Of a stretch of DNA of 53,667 nucleotides, positions 18,084 through 25,902 are shown piece after piece. The stretch comes from Tenericutes bacterium RIFOXYA12_FULL_35_10 (lineage in GTDB: Bacteria; Bacillota_I; Bacilli_A; Acholeplasmatales; Acholeplasmataceae). The notes below the pieces were generated by a model. It ran no database searches. It was not told the origin of the DNA and worked only from the letters and a program-made list of their open reading frames with translations. Every line of letters starts with the position of its first letter. Within the stretch, counting starts at the first letter, position 1. The position numbers and the translations under genes were made by a program. The DNA is taken from the NCBI GenBank assembly GCA_001830045.1, contig MIDA01000033.1, positions 1-53,667 of the forward strand, written 5' to 3'.

Positions 18084-19536
18084 TACGGTTAAAGGATATC
18101 CAATGATCATTGGGTATCTTGGTTTTTTCATGATGCTCATTGGTTTTATTATCTTAATTCCCTTAGTTGTTTTAATCTTTGATCCAAGTGAAATCAAAGA
18201 TGCCTATTTTTGGATTATTCCAGGGGTTTCATCGCTGATTCTTGGCTATTTGATGAGTCAAACACTTAAAGGAAGAAAAGCAGAAAAACTTGAAAGACAT
18301 CAAGATGCTGTTCTTTTAGTATCCATTTGGATTTTAGCCATTTTTATCTCTTCTTTTCCACTCTTTTTAAGTGGTGATTATACGTTTAGTGAAAGTATTT
18401 TTGAAGCGACCAGTGGTTATTCAACAACAGGCTTATCTGTTGTTGACGTTACCAACGCATCAAAAATGCTACTTCTTTATCGTAGCATTATGCAATTTAT
18501 TGGTGGGATTGGATTAGTTTTAGTCTTAACATCAGCAATTTCAGATAAATATGGCATGAGACTTTATCATGCTGAAGGACATAATGATAAATTATTACCT
18601 AATCTAGCACGTTCTGCAAGACTTATTTTATCATTATACAGCCTTTACATTGTTTTAGGTGTCATTGCCTATACCGCGTTTGGAATGTCATTTTTTGATG
18701 CGATTAACCATTCGATAGCAAGCTTATCAACAGGCGGTTTTTCAACACGTCTTGAATCAATCGGTTATTATGCTAGTTTTCCAATTGAAATCATCACGAT
18801 GATACTCATGTTACTTGGAAGTACAAATATGATTATCCATTTGATGATATTTAAAGGAAAATTTAAGAAAGCGATGCAACATATTGAAATGCGTCTTTTC
18901 TTATGGGTGACCATATTGTTTATTGGACTACTTTGGGTAACTATTAGTCGCGCATATGATTTATTTTCTTTAAGACAAGCACTCTTTCAGTATGTCAGCG
19001 CGATTACTACAACCGGATTCCAAACGGTTCCTAGTTTCAATGCATTACCTTCAATCTTTAATTTTGGTGTTATAATATTGATGATTGTTGGTGGTCAAGC
19101 TGGATCAACTTCAGGTGGTATAAAACAATACCGTGTTGGCTTAATGTTTAAAGAACTTTATTGGAATATCAGAGATCGTTTATCTCACCAAAGAACCATT
19201 CATACCTATGATATCTTTAAGTTTGGTAAAAAAACAGACATTGAACCAGAAGACTTATACTACAATCATTCATTTATTATGATTTATATGATGGCACTCG
19301 TCATTGGAACATCCATTTTTATGCTCTATGGACATTCACTTGAAGCATCTTTATTCGAATTTTCATCTTCACTTGGTACCGTAGGTTTATCCATTGGAAT
19401 CATTGGGACGCAAACACCTGCTGTCTTACTATGGACATCAACTATCGGTATGTTTTTAGGAAGATTAGAGTTTTTCGTAGTGATTATAGCTTTTTCAAGT
19501 ATGGTCTTAAAAATCACGAAAAAGAAGGTTTTATAA
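18073..19536 (+). CDS. trkH: TrkH/KtrB-type K+ uptake channel subunit
   Basis: A 487-residue polytopic membrane protein with the four pore repeats of the superfamily, recognised from their selectivity-filter segments: SGYSTTGLS, SLSTGGFST, ITTTGFQT and SLGTVGLS. The Gly of each filter is present. It takes up K+ (or Na+/K+) under control of the RCK subunits encoded just upstream. The ATG at 18073 is preceded by AGGT and overlaps trkA by 11 bases. The stop at 19534-19536 abuts the sensor kinase start. Confidence 0.93.
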   Translation: MKTNTVKGYPMIIGYLGFFMMLIGFIILIPLVVLIFDPSEIKDAYFWIIPGVSSLILGYLMSQTLKGRKAEKLERHQDAVLLVSIWILAIFISSFPLFLSGDYTFSESIFEATSGYSTTGLSVVDVTNASKMLLLYRSIMQFIGGIGLVLVLTSAISDKYGMRLYHAEGHNDKLLPNLARSARLILSLYSLYIVLGVIAYTAFGMSFFDAINHSIASLSTGGFSTRLESIGYYASFPIEIITMILMLLGSTNMIIHLMIFKGKFKKAMQHIEMRLFLWVTILFIGLLWVTISRAYDLFSLRQALFQYVSAITTTGFQTVPSFNALPSIFNFGVIILMIVGGQAGSTSGGIKQYRVGLMFKELYWNIRDRLSHQRTIHTYDIFKFGKKTDIEPEDLYYNHSFIMIYMMALVIGTSIFMLYGHSLEASLFEFSSSLGTVGLSIGIIGTQTPAVLLWTSTIGMFLGRLEFFVVIIAFSSMVLKITKKKVL

Positions 19537-21009
19537 TTGAATTGGAAACGGACGAATCAACTGATTTTTGTTTTAGTTGTCATCTTCTTATCAACACTTT
19601 TGTCGTTTGCATTTGAACAGCTTAATCTGCGAAGAGAAAACATACTTCTTGTATATATTGCGTCGATTATTTTAATCATCATTCAAACGAAGAGCAGTCA
19701 AATCGGTTTGATTTCAACCCTGATCTTAATCTTTGTATTTAACTTCTTCTTCACTGAACCGAAATACACATTTATTATTGATGATGTTAACTACATCATC
19801 ACATTAATCATATTCGTTGTGACCATTGTCATTATTGGATCACAAACAGCAAAACTCCAGTACCAGATTAATTACGCGAAGACAAATGCTAAGAAAATCG
19901 AACTACTTTATCATTTTTCAAATAATCTACATCTTGCATCCAATCGTCAAGAAGTCATTCATGTGATGTTAAAAGCACTTAAGGATGATTTACAACGTAA
20001 TGTATCGTTTTATGATTTAAATAATCAACTCATCGGCGATTCAATGATTGAAGATCATCAAAAACAAATCGTCAGACAGATGATTAAAGATAAAATTCAT
20101 GGTGGTGCTTTTGAAATCATTCATCGTGAATTAGGTTATAAAGTGATTATTGTTCATTCTAAGGATACGACATATGGTGCTTTATGCGTCGATTGCATGA
20201 AGGGTGATTTATCAAAAGATGATCTCGAATTCATTCAAACTGTATCGCTTCTAGTAAGTGGTGTACTTGATCAGATTCACAGTAGAGATGTTGAACAAAA
20301 TGCTAAACTGGAAGTCGAAAAAGAACGTTTTAAAACCATTTTATTAAGAAGTATCTCTCATGATTTAAGAACACCCTTAACAACCCTACAAACTGGACTA
20401 TCATTTATTGAAGATAGTTATGATTTAATCGATGAAAAGACAAAATTAGGTATTATTAAAGATCTTTATGATGAAACAGCACAACTGAGTGTATTTATCG
20501 AAAACATTCTTTACATGACACGTTTAAGTTCTCATCATAAAGTGTTACGTATACAACAAGAATTGGTTGAAGATTTATTTAATGAAGCCAAAGAACGAAC
20601 TTCCCATCGCTTAGGGCTTCATCCACTTGTTATTGAAGAATGTTTTGAACAAACCGTTGAAGTAGATGGTCAACTGATTGTGCAAGTGCTTATTAATCTC
20701 ATTGATAACGCCATTAAACATACAAAAAATGATGCTAAAATTATGTTACACTATGCGTTAAAAGCTGATCGAGTAATCTTTGAAGTTAAAGATAATGGTG
20801 GTGGTATTCCAGATGAATACTTATCTAAAATCTTTGATGATTATCAATCCTTTCAACATGCATCTGGTGATATTCAACGCGGTGTTGGCTTAGGATTATC
20901 CATCTGTCGTTCCATCGTTGAAGCTCACCAAGGCATGATCACTGCTTTTAATAATGAACTTGGTGGTGCAACATTTCATTTTGAAATACCTAAGGTTGGT
21001 GAGAAATAG
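19537..21009 (+). CDS. KdpD-like sensor histidine kinase
   Basis: A 490-residue membrane kinase. Four hydrophobic segments (about residues 8-25, 37-50, 56-72, 88-102) resemble the DUF4118 domain of KdpD and include the FNFFFTEP signature. A GAF-like region (about 120-250), HisKA with H275 in SISHDLRTP, and a HATPase domain with NLIDNAIKH, DNGGGIP and GVGLGLSI follow. The N-terminal KdpD/USP cytoplasmic domains are absent. The start is TTG at 19537, directly after the trkH stop, with GAAGG eight bases upstream and no ATG before the first membrane segment. It probably senses K+ or turgor for the adjacent uptake genes. Confidence 0.9.
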   Translation: MNWKRTNQLIFVLVVIFLSTLLSFAFEQLNLRRENILLVYIASIILIIIQTKSSQIGLISTLILIFVFNFFFTEPKYTFIIDDVNYIITLIIFVVTIVIIGSQTAKLQYQINYAKTNAKKIELLYHFSNNLHLASNRQEVIHVMLKALKDDLQRNVSFYDLNNQLIGDSMIEDHQKQIVRQMIKDKIHGGAFEIIHRELGYKVIIVHSKDTTYGALCVDCMKGDLSKDDLEFIQTVSLLVSGVLDQIHSRDVEQNAKLEVEKERFKTILLRSISHDLRTPLTTLQTGLSFIEDSYDLIDEKTKLGIIKDLYDETAQLSVFIENILYMTRLSSHHKVLRIQQELVEDLFNEAKERTSHRLGLHPLVIEECFEQTVEVDGQLIVQVLINLIDNAIKHTKNDAKIMLHYALKADRVIFEVKDNGGGIPDEYLSKIFDDYQSFQHASGDIQRGVGLGLSICRSIVEAHQGMITAFNNELGGATFHFEIPKVGEK

Positions 21010-21011
21010 AT

Positions 21012-21692
21012 ATGAATCAAACAAATCGAACGATTTTACTGATTGAGGATGATGAAATCTTACAACGCTTTTTAACACTCGCATTAAAAACAAACGGTTA
21101 TGATGTTTTACAAGCTAAAGAAGGTGCAATTGGTTTAGCTATACTTGCTAATCAGCATGCTGATTTAATATTACTTGATTTAGGTTTACCAGACATGGAT
21201 GGCATCGATGTACTTAAAGAGATCAAAACGATTTCGACACAACCAGTGATTATCATCTCAGCTAGAGGGCGTGAGGTTGACAAAGTGAGTGCACTTGATA
21301 TGGGTGCAAACGATTACGTTACAAAACCATTTAATATCGGTGAAGTGCTTGCAAGAATTAGGGTTGCTCTACGTTCTGTCCCTGCACTACCTGACATTTT
21401 GTTTGAATATCAACAACTAAAAATTGATTTCGAAAAAAGACTTGTACTCGTCAATGATCAAGAAGTTCATTTAACTCCGATAGAATTCAAATTACTTGAA
21501 CTCATGGTGCGTCATCAAGGAAAAGTATTAACACACCATTTCATTCAAGAACATGTATGGGGATACCATACGGTTGATGATTATCAGTCACTTCGTGTCT
21601 TTATGGCAAGCATTCGTAAAAAGATTAATCAATTGAGTGATGAAAGCTATATTTTAACCGAAGTTGGTGTCGGTTATCGCTTTAAAGAATAA
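21012..21692 (+). CDS. KdpE-like response regulator (OmpR family)
   Basis: A 226-residue protein with an N-terminal receiver (acidic pair EDDE, phospho-acceptor D56 in LLDLGLPD, the Ser of IIISAR, Lys of TKPF) and a C-terminal winged helix ending VGVGYRFKE. It begins two bases after the sensor kinase stop, so the two form a pair, with closest resemblance to KdpE. It is predicted to regulate K+ uptake genes; no KdpFABC genes are present in the window, so the target is likely its own Trk operon. Confidence 0.92.
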   Translation: MNQTNRTILLIEDDEILQRFLTLALKTNGYDVLQAKEGAIGLAILANQHADLILLDLGLPDMDGIDVLKEIKTISTQPVIIISARGREVDKVSALDMGANDYVTKPFNIGEVLARIRVALRSVPALPDILFEYQQLKIDFEKRLVLVNDQEVHLTPIEFKLLELMVRHQGKVLTHHFIQEHVWGYHTVDDYQSLRVFMASIRKKINQLSDESYILTEVGVGYRFKE

Positions 21693-21726
21693 AAAAAACG
21701 GGAACTCTGATCTAGAGTTCCTGTTT
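21691..21726. terminator. Bidirectional terminator between convergent response regulators
   Basis: GGAACTCT (21701-21708), loop GATCT, AGAGTTCC (21714-21721). Eight A residues flank it on the left (T-run for the minus strand) and TGTTTT on the right. Confidence 0.85.
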
Positions 21727-22416
21727 TGCGAAATCACCAAGTTTATACCCAAATCCCCACATCGTAATGACGATTTTAGGATTAGAAGGATCATCTTCAA
21801 TCTTTTCTCTTAAACGTCGAATATGGACGTTAATCACATTATCATTATAATAATATTCTTCACCCCAAACGGTGCGATACATTTGTTGTTTAGAGAATGT
21901 TTGATCGGGATGTGTGAGTAGTAATTTTAAAATTTCAAATTCTTTTAATGTTAAATCAATGACATGGTCATTTTTCTTCACTTCAAAACTACTTAAGTTA
22001 ATATCGAGGGTACCAATTGTAAACTTTTGTTTGGTTTCTTTTTCTTGAACCTTGTGAGCACGTCTTAAAACAGCTTTGACTCTAGCGATTAATTCAAGCA
22101 TTGAAAAAGGTTTAGCAAGGTAATCATCAGCACCAAGACCTAAGTTAATTGCTTTTTCAACATCGGTATCTTTGGTTGAAATAATGATCACGGGAACATC
22201 ACCTTTTGAGCGTATGTGCTTTAGCACATTTTCGCCACTTACTTTAGGTAACATCAGATCCAGTAAGACGGCATCATAGGGGATGATATCAAATTGTTTG
22301 ATGGCTTCTTCTCCATCGAAAACAGCTTTCACTTCGAACATTTCTTCTTTGAGTTTCGATTCTATACTACGGCTGATTAAAACATTATCTTCTACAATTA
22401 AGATTTTTTGACCCAT
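21712..22416 (-). CDS. Orphan OmpR/PhoB-type response regulator
   Basis: A 234-residue protein with receiver (EDN, D53 in LLDLMLP, IIISTKD, AKPFS) and winged-helix domains (LTLKEFEILKLLL; NVINVHIRRLREKIE) ending MWGFGYKLG. The ATG at 22416 follows AGGAGG with seven bases spacing; the longer frame reads through this site. No kinase gene is adjacent on its strand, so its partner is unknown. It converges on the KdpE-like gene, but the sequences differ clearly. It has its own extended -10 at 22491-22483. Confidence 0.9.
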   Translation of the reverse strand: MGQKILIVEDNVLISRSIESKLKEEMFEVKAVFDGEEAIKQFDIIPYDAVLLDLMLPKVSGENVLKHIRSKGDVPVIIISTKDTDVEKAINLGLGADDYLAKPFSMLELIARVKAVLRRAHKVQEKETKQKFTIGTLDINLSSFEVKKNDHVIDLTLKEFEILKLLLTHPDQTFSKQQMYRTVWGEEYYYNDNVINVHIRRLREKIEDDPSNPKIVITMWGFGYKLGDFAKQEL

Positions 22417-22482
22417 ACGATATCCTCCTACACTCAATAAACGGCTTTGTTTTCTTAAAAAATGACTTGTTTACTTATCATC

Positions 22483-22491
22483 ATTATAACA
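22483..22491 (-). promoter_or_regulatory. Extended -10 promoter of the orphan response regulator
   Basis: TGTTATAAT on the minus strand (22491-22483), a TGnTATAAT extended -10. No -35 is apparent. It lies below the terminator at 22513-22555, so the gene is transcribed independently of what is upstream. Confidence 0.65.
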
Positions 22492-22512
22492 TGAATTTTT
22501 AAAATCATCTCT

Positions 22513-22556
22513 ATAAAAAACGCCTTGACTGCACGGGGGGTATGGCAGTCAAGGCA
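22513..22556 (-). terminator. Strong terminator with 12-base C-rich loop
   Basis: A perfect 11-bp stem with GTTTTTTAT downstream on the minus strand. It forms the 3' end of the candidate small RNA. Confidence 0.85.
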
Positions 22557-22628
22557 ACCGAGATGTCATAAAACAACTTTATCAATCGAAAGGATTTTTA
22601 AAGTGTTTATGTTTTACGCTATCTTGGT
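22513..22628 (-). ncRNA. Candidate small non-coding RNA with C-rich terminator loop
   Basis: Between two terminators the minus strand holds an extended -10 (TGTTATAAT, 22643-22635), giving a predicted start near 22628. About 115 bases later comes a perfect 11-bp stem (GCCTTGACTGC/GCAGTCAAGGC, 22555-22545 with 22532-22522) followed by a T-run. The 12-base terminal loop carries six consecutive C residues (CATACCCCCCGT), reminiscent of C-rich sRNA loops that pair with G-rich ribosome sites. No ribosome site plus reading frame is seen. Alternatives are a long 3' UTR or a tandem second terminator of the GH16 gene. No known RNA family is recognised. Confidence 0.45.
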
Positions 22629-22634
22629 ATCTTT

Positions 22635-22643
22635 ATTATAACA
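22635..22643 (-). promoter_or_regulatory. Extended -10 of the candidate small RNA
   Basis: TGTTATAAT on the minus strand (22643-22635), identical to the element used by the downstream response regulator. No convincing -35 is present. Confidence 0.5.
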
Positions 22644-22673
22644 GGTTTTTTAATGAAAGAAATGAATTAATCA

Positions 22674-22705
22674 TGAAAAAAAGTATGTGACTTTGCACAT
22701 ACTTT
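22674..22705 (-). terminator. Terminator of the glucan-utilisation operon
   Basis: On the minus strand the arms AAAGTATGTG and CACATACTT enclose a six-base loop and are followed by seven T residues. It lies just below the GH16 stop at 22712. Confidence 0.88.
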
Positions 22706-22711
22706 TTGAAG

Positions 22712-23860
22712 TTAAGGTTGAAATGTAAAACTGAGTGTGTTTGATAATGGGGATACTCTACCACCAAAATCAACAGCTTCAACTTGGATGTTATAACTTT
22801 GATTTGCTGTTAAACCTTTGAATGTGTATTGATTGAGATTGGCATAACGATAAAATCTACCATCTAAATAAATCGCATAGTGTTCAACGCCGTAATCATC
22901 ATCTGATTTTGCCCAGAATATGGTGTTTTTGAGTTGTGCAACTTGAATATCACCAGGTTGTGTTGGTTCTTCAAGATCCACTTTCGCGTAATCTTGTTTG
23001 TAAACTCTGACATAATCAATTTCAAATGTTGTTGGGAAAATCGTGTTATCAATACCTTGAGCACCACCCCAATCGCCACCAATCGCTAAATTGATGATAA
23101 GAAAGAACATTTGATCAAAAGGGAATGCTTCATTGTAAGCAACTTCTTGATTAAGCTCAGCAACATAGTTAAATTCACCGAGTTTATCACCATCAACAAA
23201 CGTTAAAATTTTACCTGGAGTCCAAATCATTTCATAATCTTTGAATTCTGTTTCAACATTATCATAAATTCTAGAATATCCAATTTGTGTACCTAGTCTA
23301 TGATTAAACTTTTCCGTGTGTATGGTTGAATGGATACGATCTTTATCATAACCCACGTATTCCATAATATCGATTTCACCGCTATCTGGCCAACCGCCAT
23401 AAACACTACCTAAAGGCATCATCCAAATTGCTGGCCAAGTGCCACGCCCTGAAGGCATTTTAGCACGTGTGACGATTCTCACATATTGGAAATTACCTTT
23501 ATATCTGGTTGTTAAACGTGAAGATGTGTATGGCATACCGCCCATAGATTCTTGTTTAGCTGTAATCACCATTTTACCATCAACGATGGCTGTATTGTTA
23601 CGTGTGTAATACTGTCTTTCGTTGTTTCCACCACCGAAGGCACCTTCTTCAAAGTTCCATTTGGTTTCATCAACAGCATCACCTGAAAATTCATCAGCCC
23701 ATATACAAACCCATCCACCATCAAGTGTGGGATTATCACAATCTTCTACTGCTTCTAATGGAGCAAGTCCATTAGGCACACCTGTGGGTACTGTTTCCTC
23801 AGGTGTTTCGCATCCAACTAAAATGAATGCAAGAAATAATACAATGAGTAATTTTTTCAT
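22712..23860 (-). CDS. Exported GH16 endo-beta-1,3-glucanase (laminarinase-type) lipoprotein
   Basis: A 382-residue secreted enzyme tethered by Cys17 (lipobox LVGC). The GH16 domain (about 50-285) has the catalytic GEIDIMEYVG with E162 as nucleophile, D164 and E167 as acid/base, plus GRGTWPAIWMMP and LAIGGDWGG, the pattern of laminarinases. Residues about 300-382 form a fibronectin type III-like domain (HYAIYLDGRFYRY; YNIQVEAVDFGGR). It is the last gene of the glucan operon and has AAGGAGG before the ATG. It would cleave beta-1,3-glucan at the cell surface; beta-1,3-1,4-glucan is an alternative substrate. Confidence 0.92.
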   Translation of the reverse strand: MKKLLIVLFLAFILVGCETPEETVPTGVPNGLAPLEAVEDCDNPTLDGGWVCIWADEFSGDAVDETKWNFEEGAFGGGNNERQYYTRNNTAIVDGKMVITAKQESMGGMPYTSSRLTTRYKGNFQYVRIVTRAKMPSGRGTWPAIWMMPLGSVYGGWPDSGEIDIMEYVGYDKDRIHSTIHTEKFNHRLGTQIGYSRIYDNVETEFKDYEMIWTPGKILTFVDGDKLGEFNYVAELNQEVAYNEAFPFDQMFFLIINLAIGGDWGGAQGIDNTIFPTTFEIDYVRVYKQDYAKVDLEEPTQPGDIQVAQLKNTIFWAKSDDDYGVEHYAIYLDGRFYRYANLNQYTFKGLTANQSYNIQVEAVDFGGRVSPLSNTLSFTFQP

Positions 23861-23869
23861 GCCGCCTCC

Positions 23870-24805
23870 TTATTCACCGGTTATACCTGTGCGATCTATG
23901 CTTTCTGTAAAATATCTTTGCGCTATAAAGTATAACACAAGTAAAGGTAAAATGGTTAACATGTTACCCGCTAAAACAATAGCTTCATTGAGTTCAGCTC
24001 CTGGGGTCCCTGGAGGGAAGAGTTGAATGTATGAATTTCTAAATGCATTTAATTTGAGTGGTAAAGTAATTTGATCACCCACGAAAAGTGATGTGATAAA
24101 TGTTTCATTCCAATACCAAACGAAACTAAATAAGAACACGATGATAAATGATGGAATTGCAAGTGGAATCGCAATCCGTGTAAAAATCTTAAATTGTGAT
24201 GCACCATCGACTTCTGCAGATTCCATTAAGATACCTGGTATGGTCTTAAAGAATTGATAGAAAATCAAAATGTAAATCGCAGCGTTAATCCCTTGACCAA
24301 AAATGGCTGGTAGAATCATCGCATTTTGTGTACTCATTAAGCCTAAGTTGCGATAAATAAGCATATTGGCAACCATCGTGACTTGTGAAGGGAGAATAAA
24401 GGTTGCAAGCATTAACCCAAAGAATACTTTCTTTAAAGGGAAATTAAATTTAGCAAAACCATAACCAATCACTGCACTCGAGATAGTGACGGATAACGTC
24501 ACTTTTAAAACATAGGATGTTGTTCCAACAATGGTACCTGGTAAACCTAATACTTGTAGAGCTCTTTGATAGTTTTCCCACTGAAGTGTTGATGGAATCC
24601 ATTTGACACCTTCGTTAATTAAATCTTCAACGCTCTTAAAACTGTTGACAAGCATAAATAAGACCGGATAAAGATAAATGTAACTAAAACTAATCAGTAA
24701 TGTATAAATCACAATCTTGTAAAACAAACCGTCGACAAAGTTCATACCGAAGAGAACATGACGAAGTTTTGACTTAAGGTGTTTCACATCAATCTTTTTC
24801 ATCAT
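23870..24805 (-). CDS. Sugar ABC transporter permease, MalG-type (pair 2)
   Basis: A 311-residue inner-membrane subunit with six hydrophobic segments and the EAA loop ESAEVDGASQFKIFTRIAIP, which docks to the ATPase. It pairs with the MalF-type permease encoded directly upstream, overlapping by one base (TAATG), with GGAGGAG in the overlap. Together with the other pair in this locus it would import beta-glucan oligosaccharides. No ATPase gene lies nearby. Confidence 0.92.
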   Translation of the reverse strand: MMKKIDVKHLKSKLRHVLFGMNFVDGLFYKIVIYTLLISFSYIYLYPVLFMLVNSFKSVEDLINEGVKWIPSTLQWENYQRALQVLGLPGTIVGTTSYVLKVTLSVTISSAVIGYGFAKFNFPLKKVFFGLMLATFILPSQVTMVANMLIYRNLGLMSTQNAMILPAIFGQGINAAIYILIFYQFFKTIPGILMESAEVDGASQFKIFTRIAIPLAIPSFIIVFLFSFVWYWNETFITSLFVGDQITLPLKLNAFRNSYIQLFPPGTPGAELNEAIVLAGNMLTILPLLVLYFIAQRYFTESIDRTGITGE

Positions 24806-25902
24806 TATTTCTCCTCCTTACGAATCGAAAGTAAGCCCACAAAGATTAGCATAATTAAAACCATAAGGATAAAGTAGATCCAAGCCATCGCCGCAGCATA
24901 ACCATAACCAAAGCGGAATGAACTATCAGGTCCACCATTAATCATGTGTTGTCTTGCTAAATCGAGAATACCATTAGGTTCAACAAATAAAGACATCGAT
25001 ACAACAACATAAATCACAGCAACCGTAATGAGCGGTTTAATGGAAGGTAGTGTAATCTTCCAGAAACGATCCCATGGGGATGCACCATCAATGGATGCTG
25101 CTTCATAAATGGAAGAGTCAATCTTTTGAAGACCTGCCAAGAAGATTAAAATGGGAATCCCTGCATACCATAAGACGAGTAACATCGATGATAAAAGTGA
25201 TTCAATGGGATTTGCGATCCATGATCCTAAGTTACGTGTTAAAGATAATAACACTTCACTATCTTGGAGTGATGGAAGGCTTGTTGCTTCTTGGTTTGTT
25301 AATTCGTTAATGACTGGACCTGTTGCAATGACAACCGGTAAGAAGAAAATGGTTCTCCAAAAGCCTTTGAGTTTAATCGGATTATTGATTAAAACAGCAA
25401 TCAAAATCGAGAAAACAACAACGAGAGGTACACTTAATAACATCTTACCGACATACGTTGCATACATAGGTAATAATGTTTGACTTCTAAAAATGTTTAA
25501 GTAGTTAGTGATTCCAGCAGGTATGCTGATGACACCTTGTTGTGCATTATAATAAGCTTCTTGGAAACTTAAATAAAGCGAGTAAAACATTGGGTATAAT
25601 GTAAAGATTGCAAACCCAATCAACCATGGCAAGATAAAGATATAACCCCGTAGTGCTTCTCTTCTTTTTCTTGTCATTTTGATCTTGATAAAGCTAAATA
25701 AAATGAGTGTAAGTCCTTGGAATCGAACAATGAAGTTATGGGTTAACGCATAACCGATTTTCTTTAAAATAGGACGTACTCTTTTAACATAAAATACCTT
25801 AACTGTCTTGTTATAAAGTGCTGCAACCTTACCAAAAACCTTGATCAAACCTGCACTTACTTTGGTAAAAAATGCTTTTATGGATGCGATCATCTTTTTC
25901 AT
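24805..25902 (-). CDS. Sugar ABC transporter permease, MalF-type (pair 2), with N-terminal extension
   Basis: A 365-residue permease. The core (about residues 85-360) has six membrane segments and the EAA loop YEAASIDGASPWDRFWKITLP. An unusual N-terminal extension of about 80 residues, strongly basic and hydrophobic (AFFTKVSAGLIKVFGKVAAL; RFQGLTLILFSFIKIK), precedes the first normal segment and may form an extra membrane or amphipathic helix. It overlaps the DUF5696 gene by four bases and the MalG gene by one. Confidence 0.9.
   Translation of the reverse strand: MKKMIASIKAFFTKVSAGLIKVFGKVAALYNKTVKVFYVKRVRPILKKIGYALTHNFIVRFQGLTLILFSFIKIKMTRKRREALRGYIFILPWLIGFAIFTLYPMFYSLYLSFQEAYYNAQQGVISIPAGITNYLNIFRSQTLLPMYATYVGKMLLSVPLVVVFSILIAVLINNPIKLKGFWRTIFFLPVVIATGPVINELTNQEATSLPSLQDSEVLLSLTRNLGSWIANPIESLLSSMLLVLWYAGIPILIFLAGLQKIDSSIYEAASIDGASPWDRFWKITLPSIKPLITVAVIYVVVSMSLFVEPNGILDLARQHMINGGPDSSFRFGYGYAAAMAWIYFILMVLIMLIFVGLLSIRKEEK

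Noticed and set aside
22522-22555. GC-rich hairpin as a riboswitch controlling the orphan response regulator
   Set aside because: The response regulator has its own extended -10 downstream of the hairpin, and the T-run places the hairpin as a terminator of upstream transcription.
25074-25483. Two overlapping plus-strand frames opposite the MalF-type permease
   Set aside because: Both are antisense to clear permease motifs and have no ribosome site or recognisable domain.
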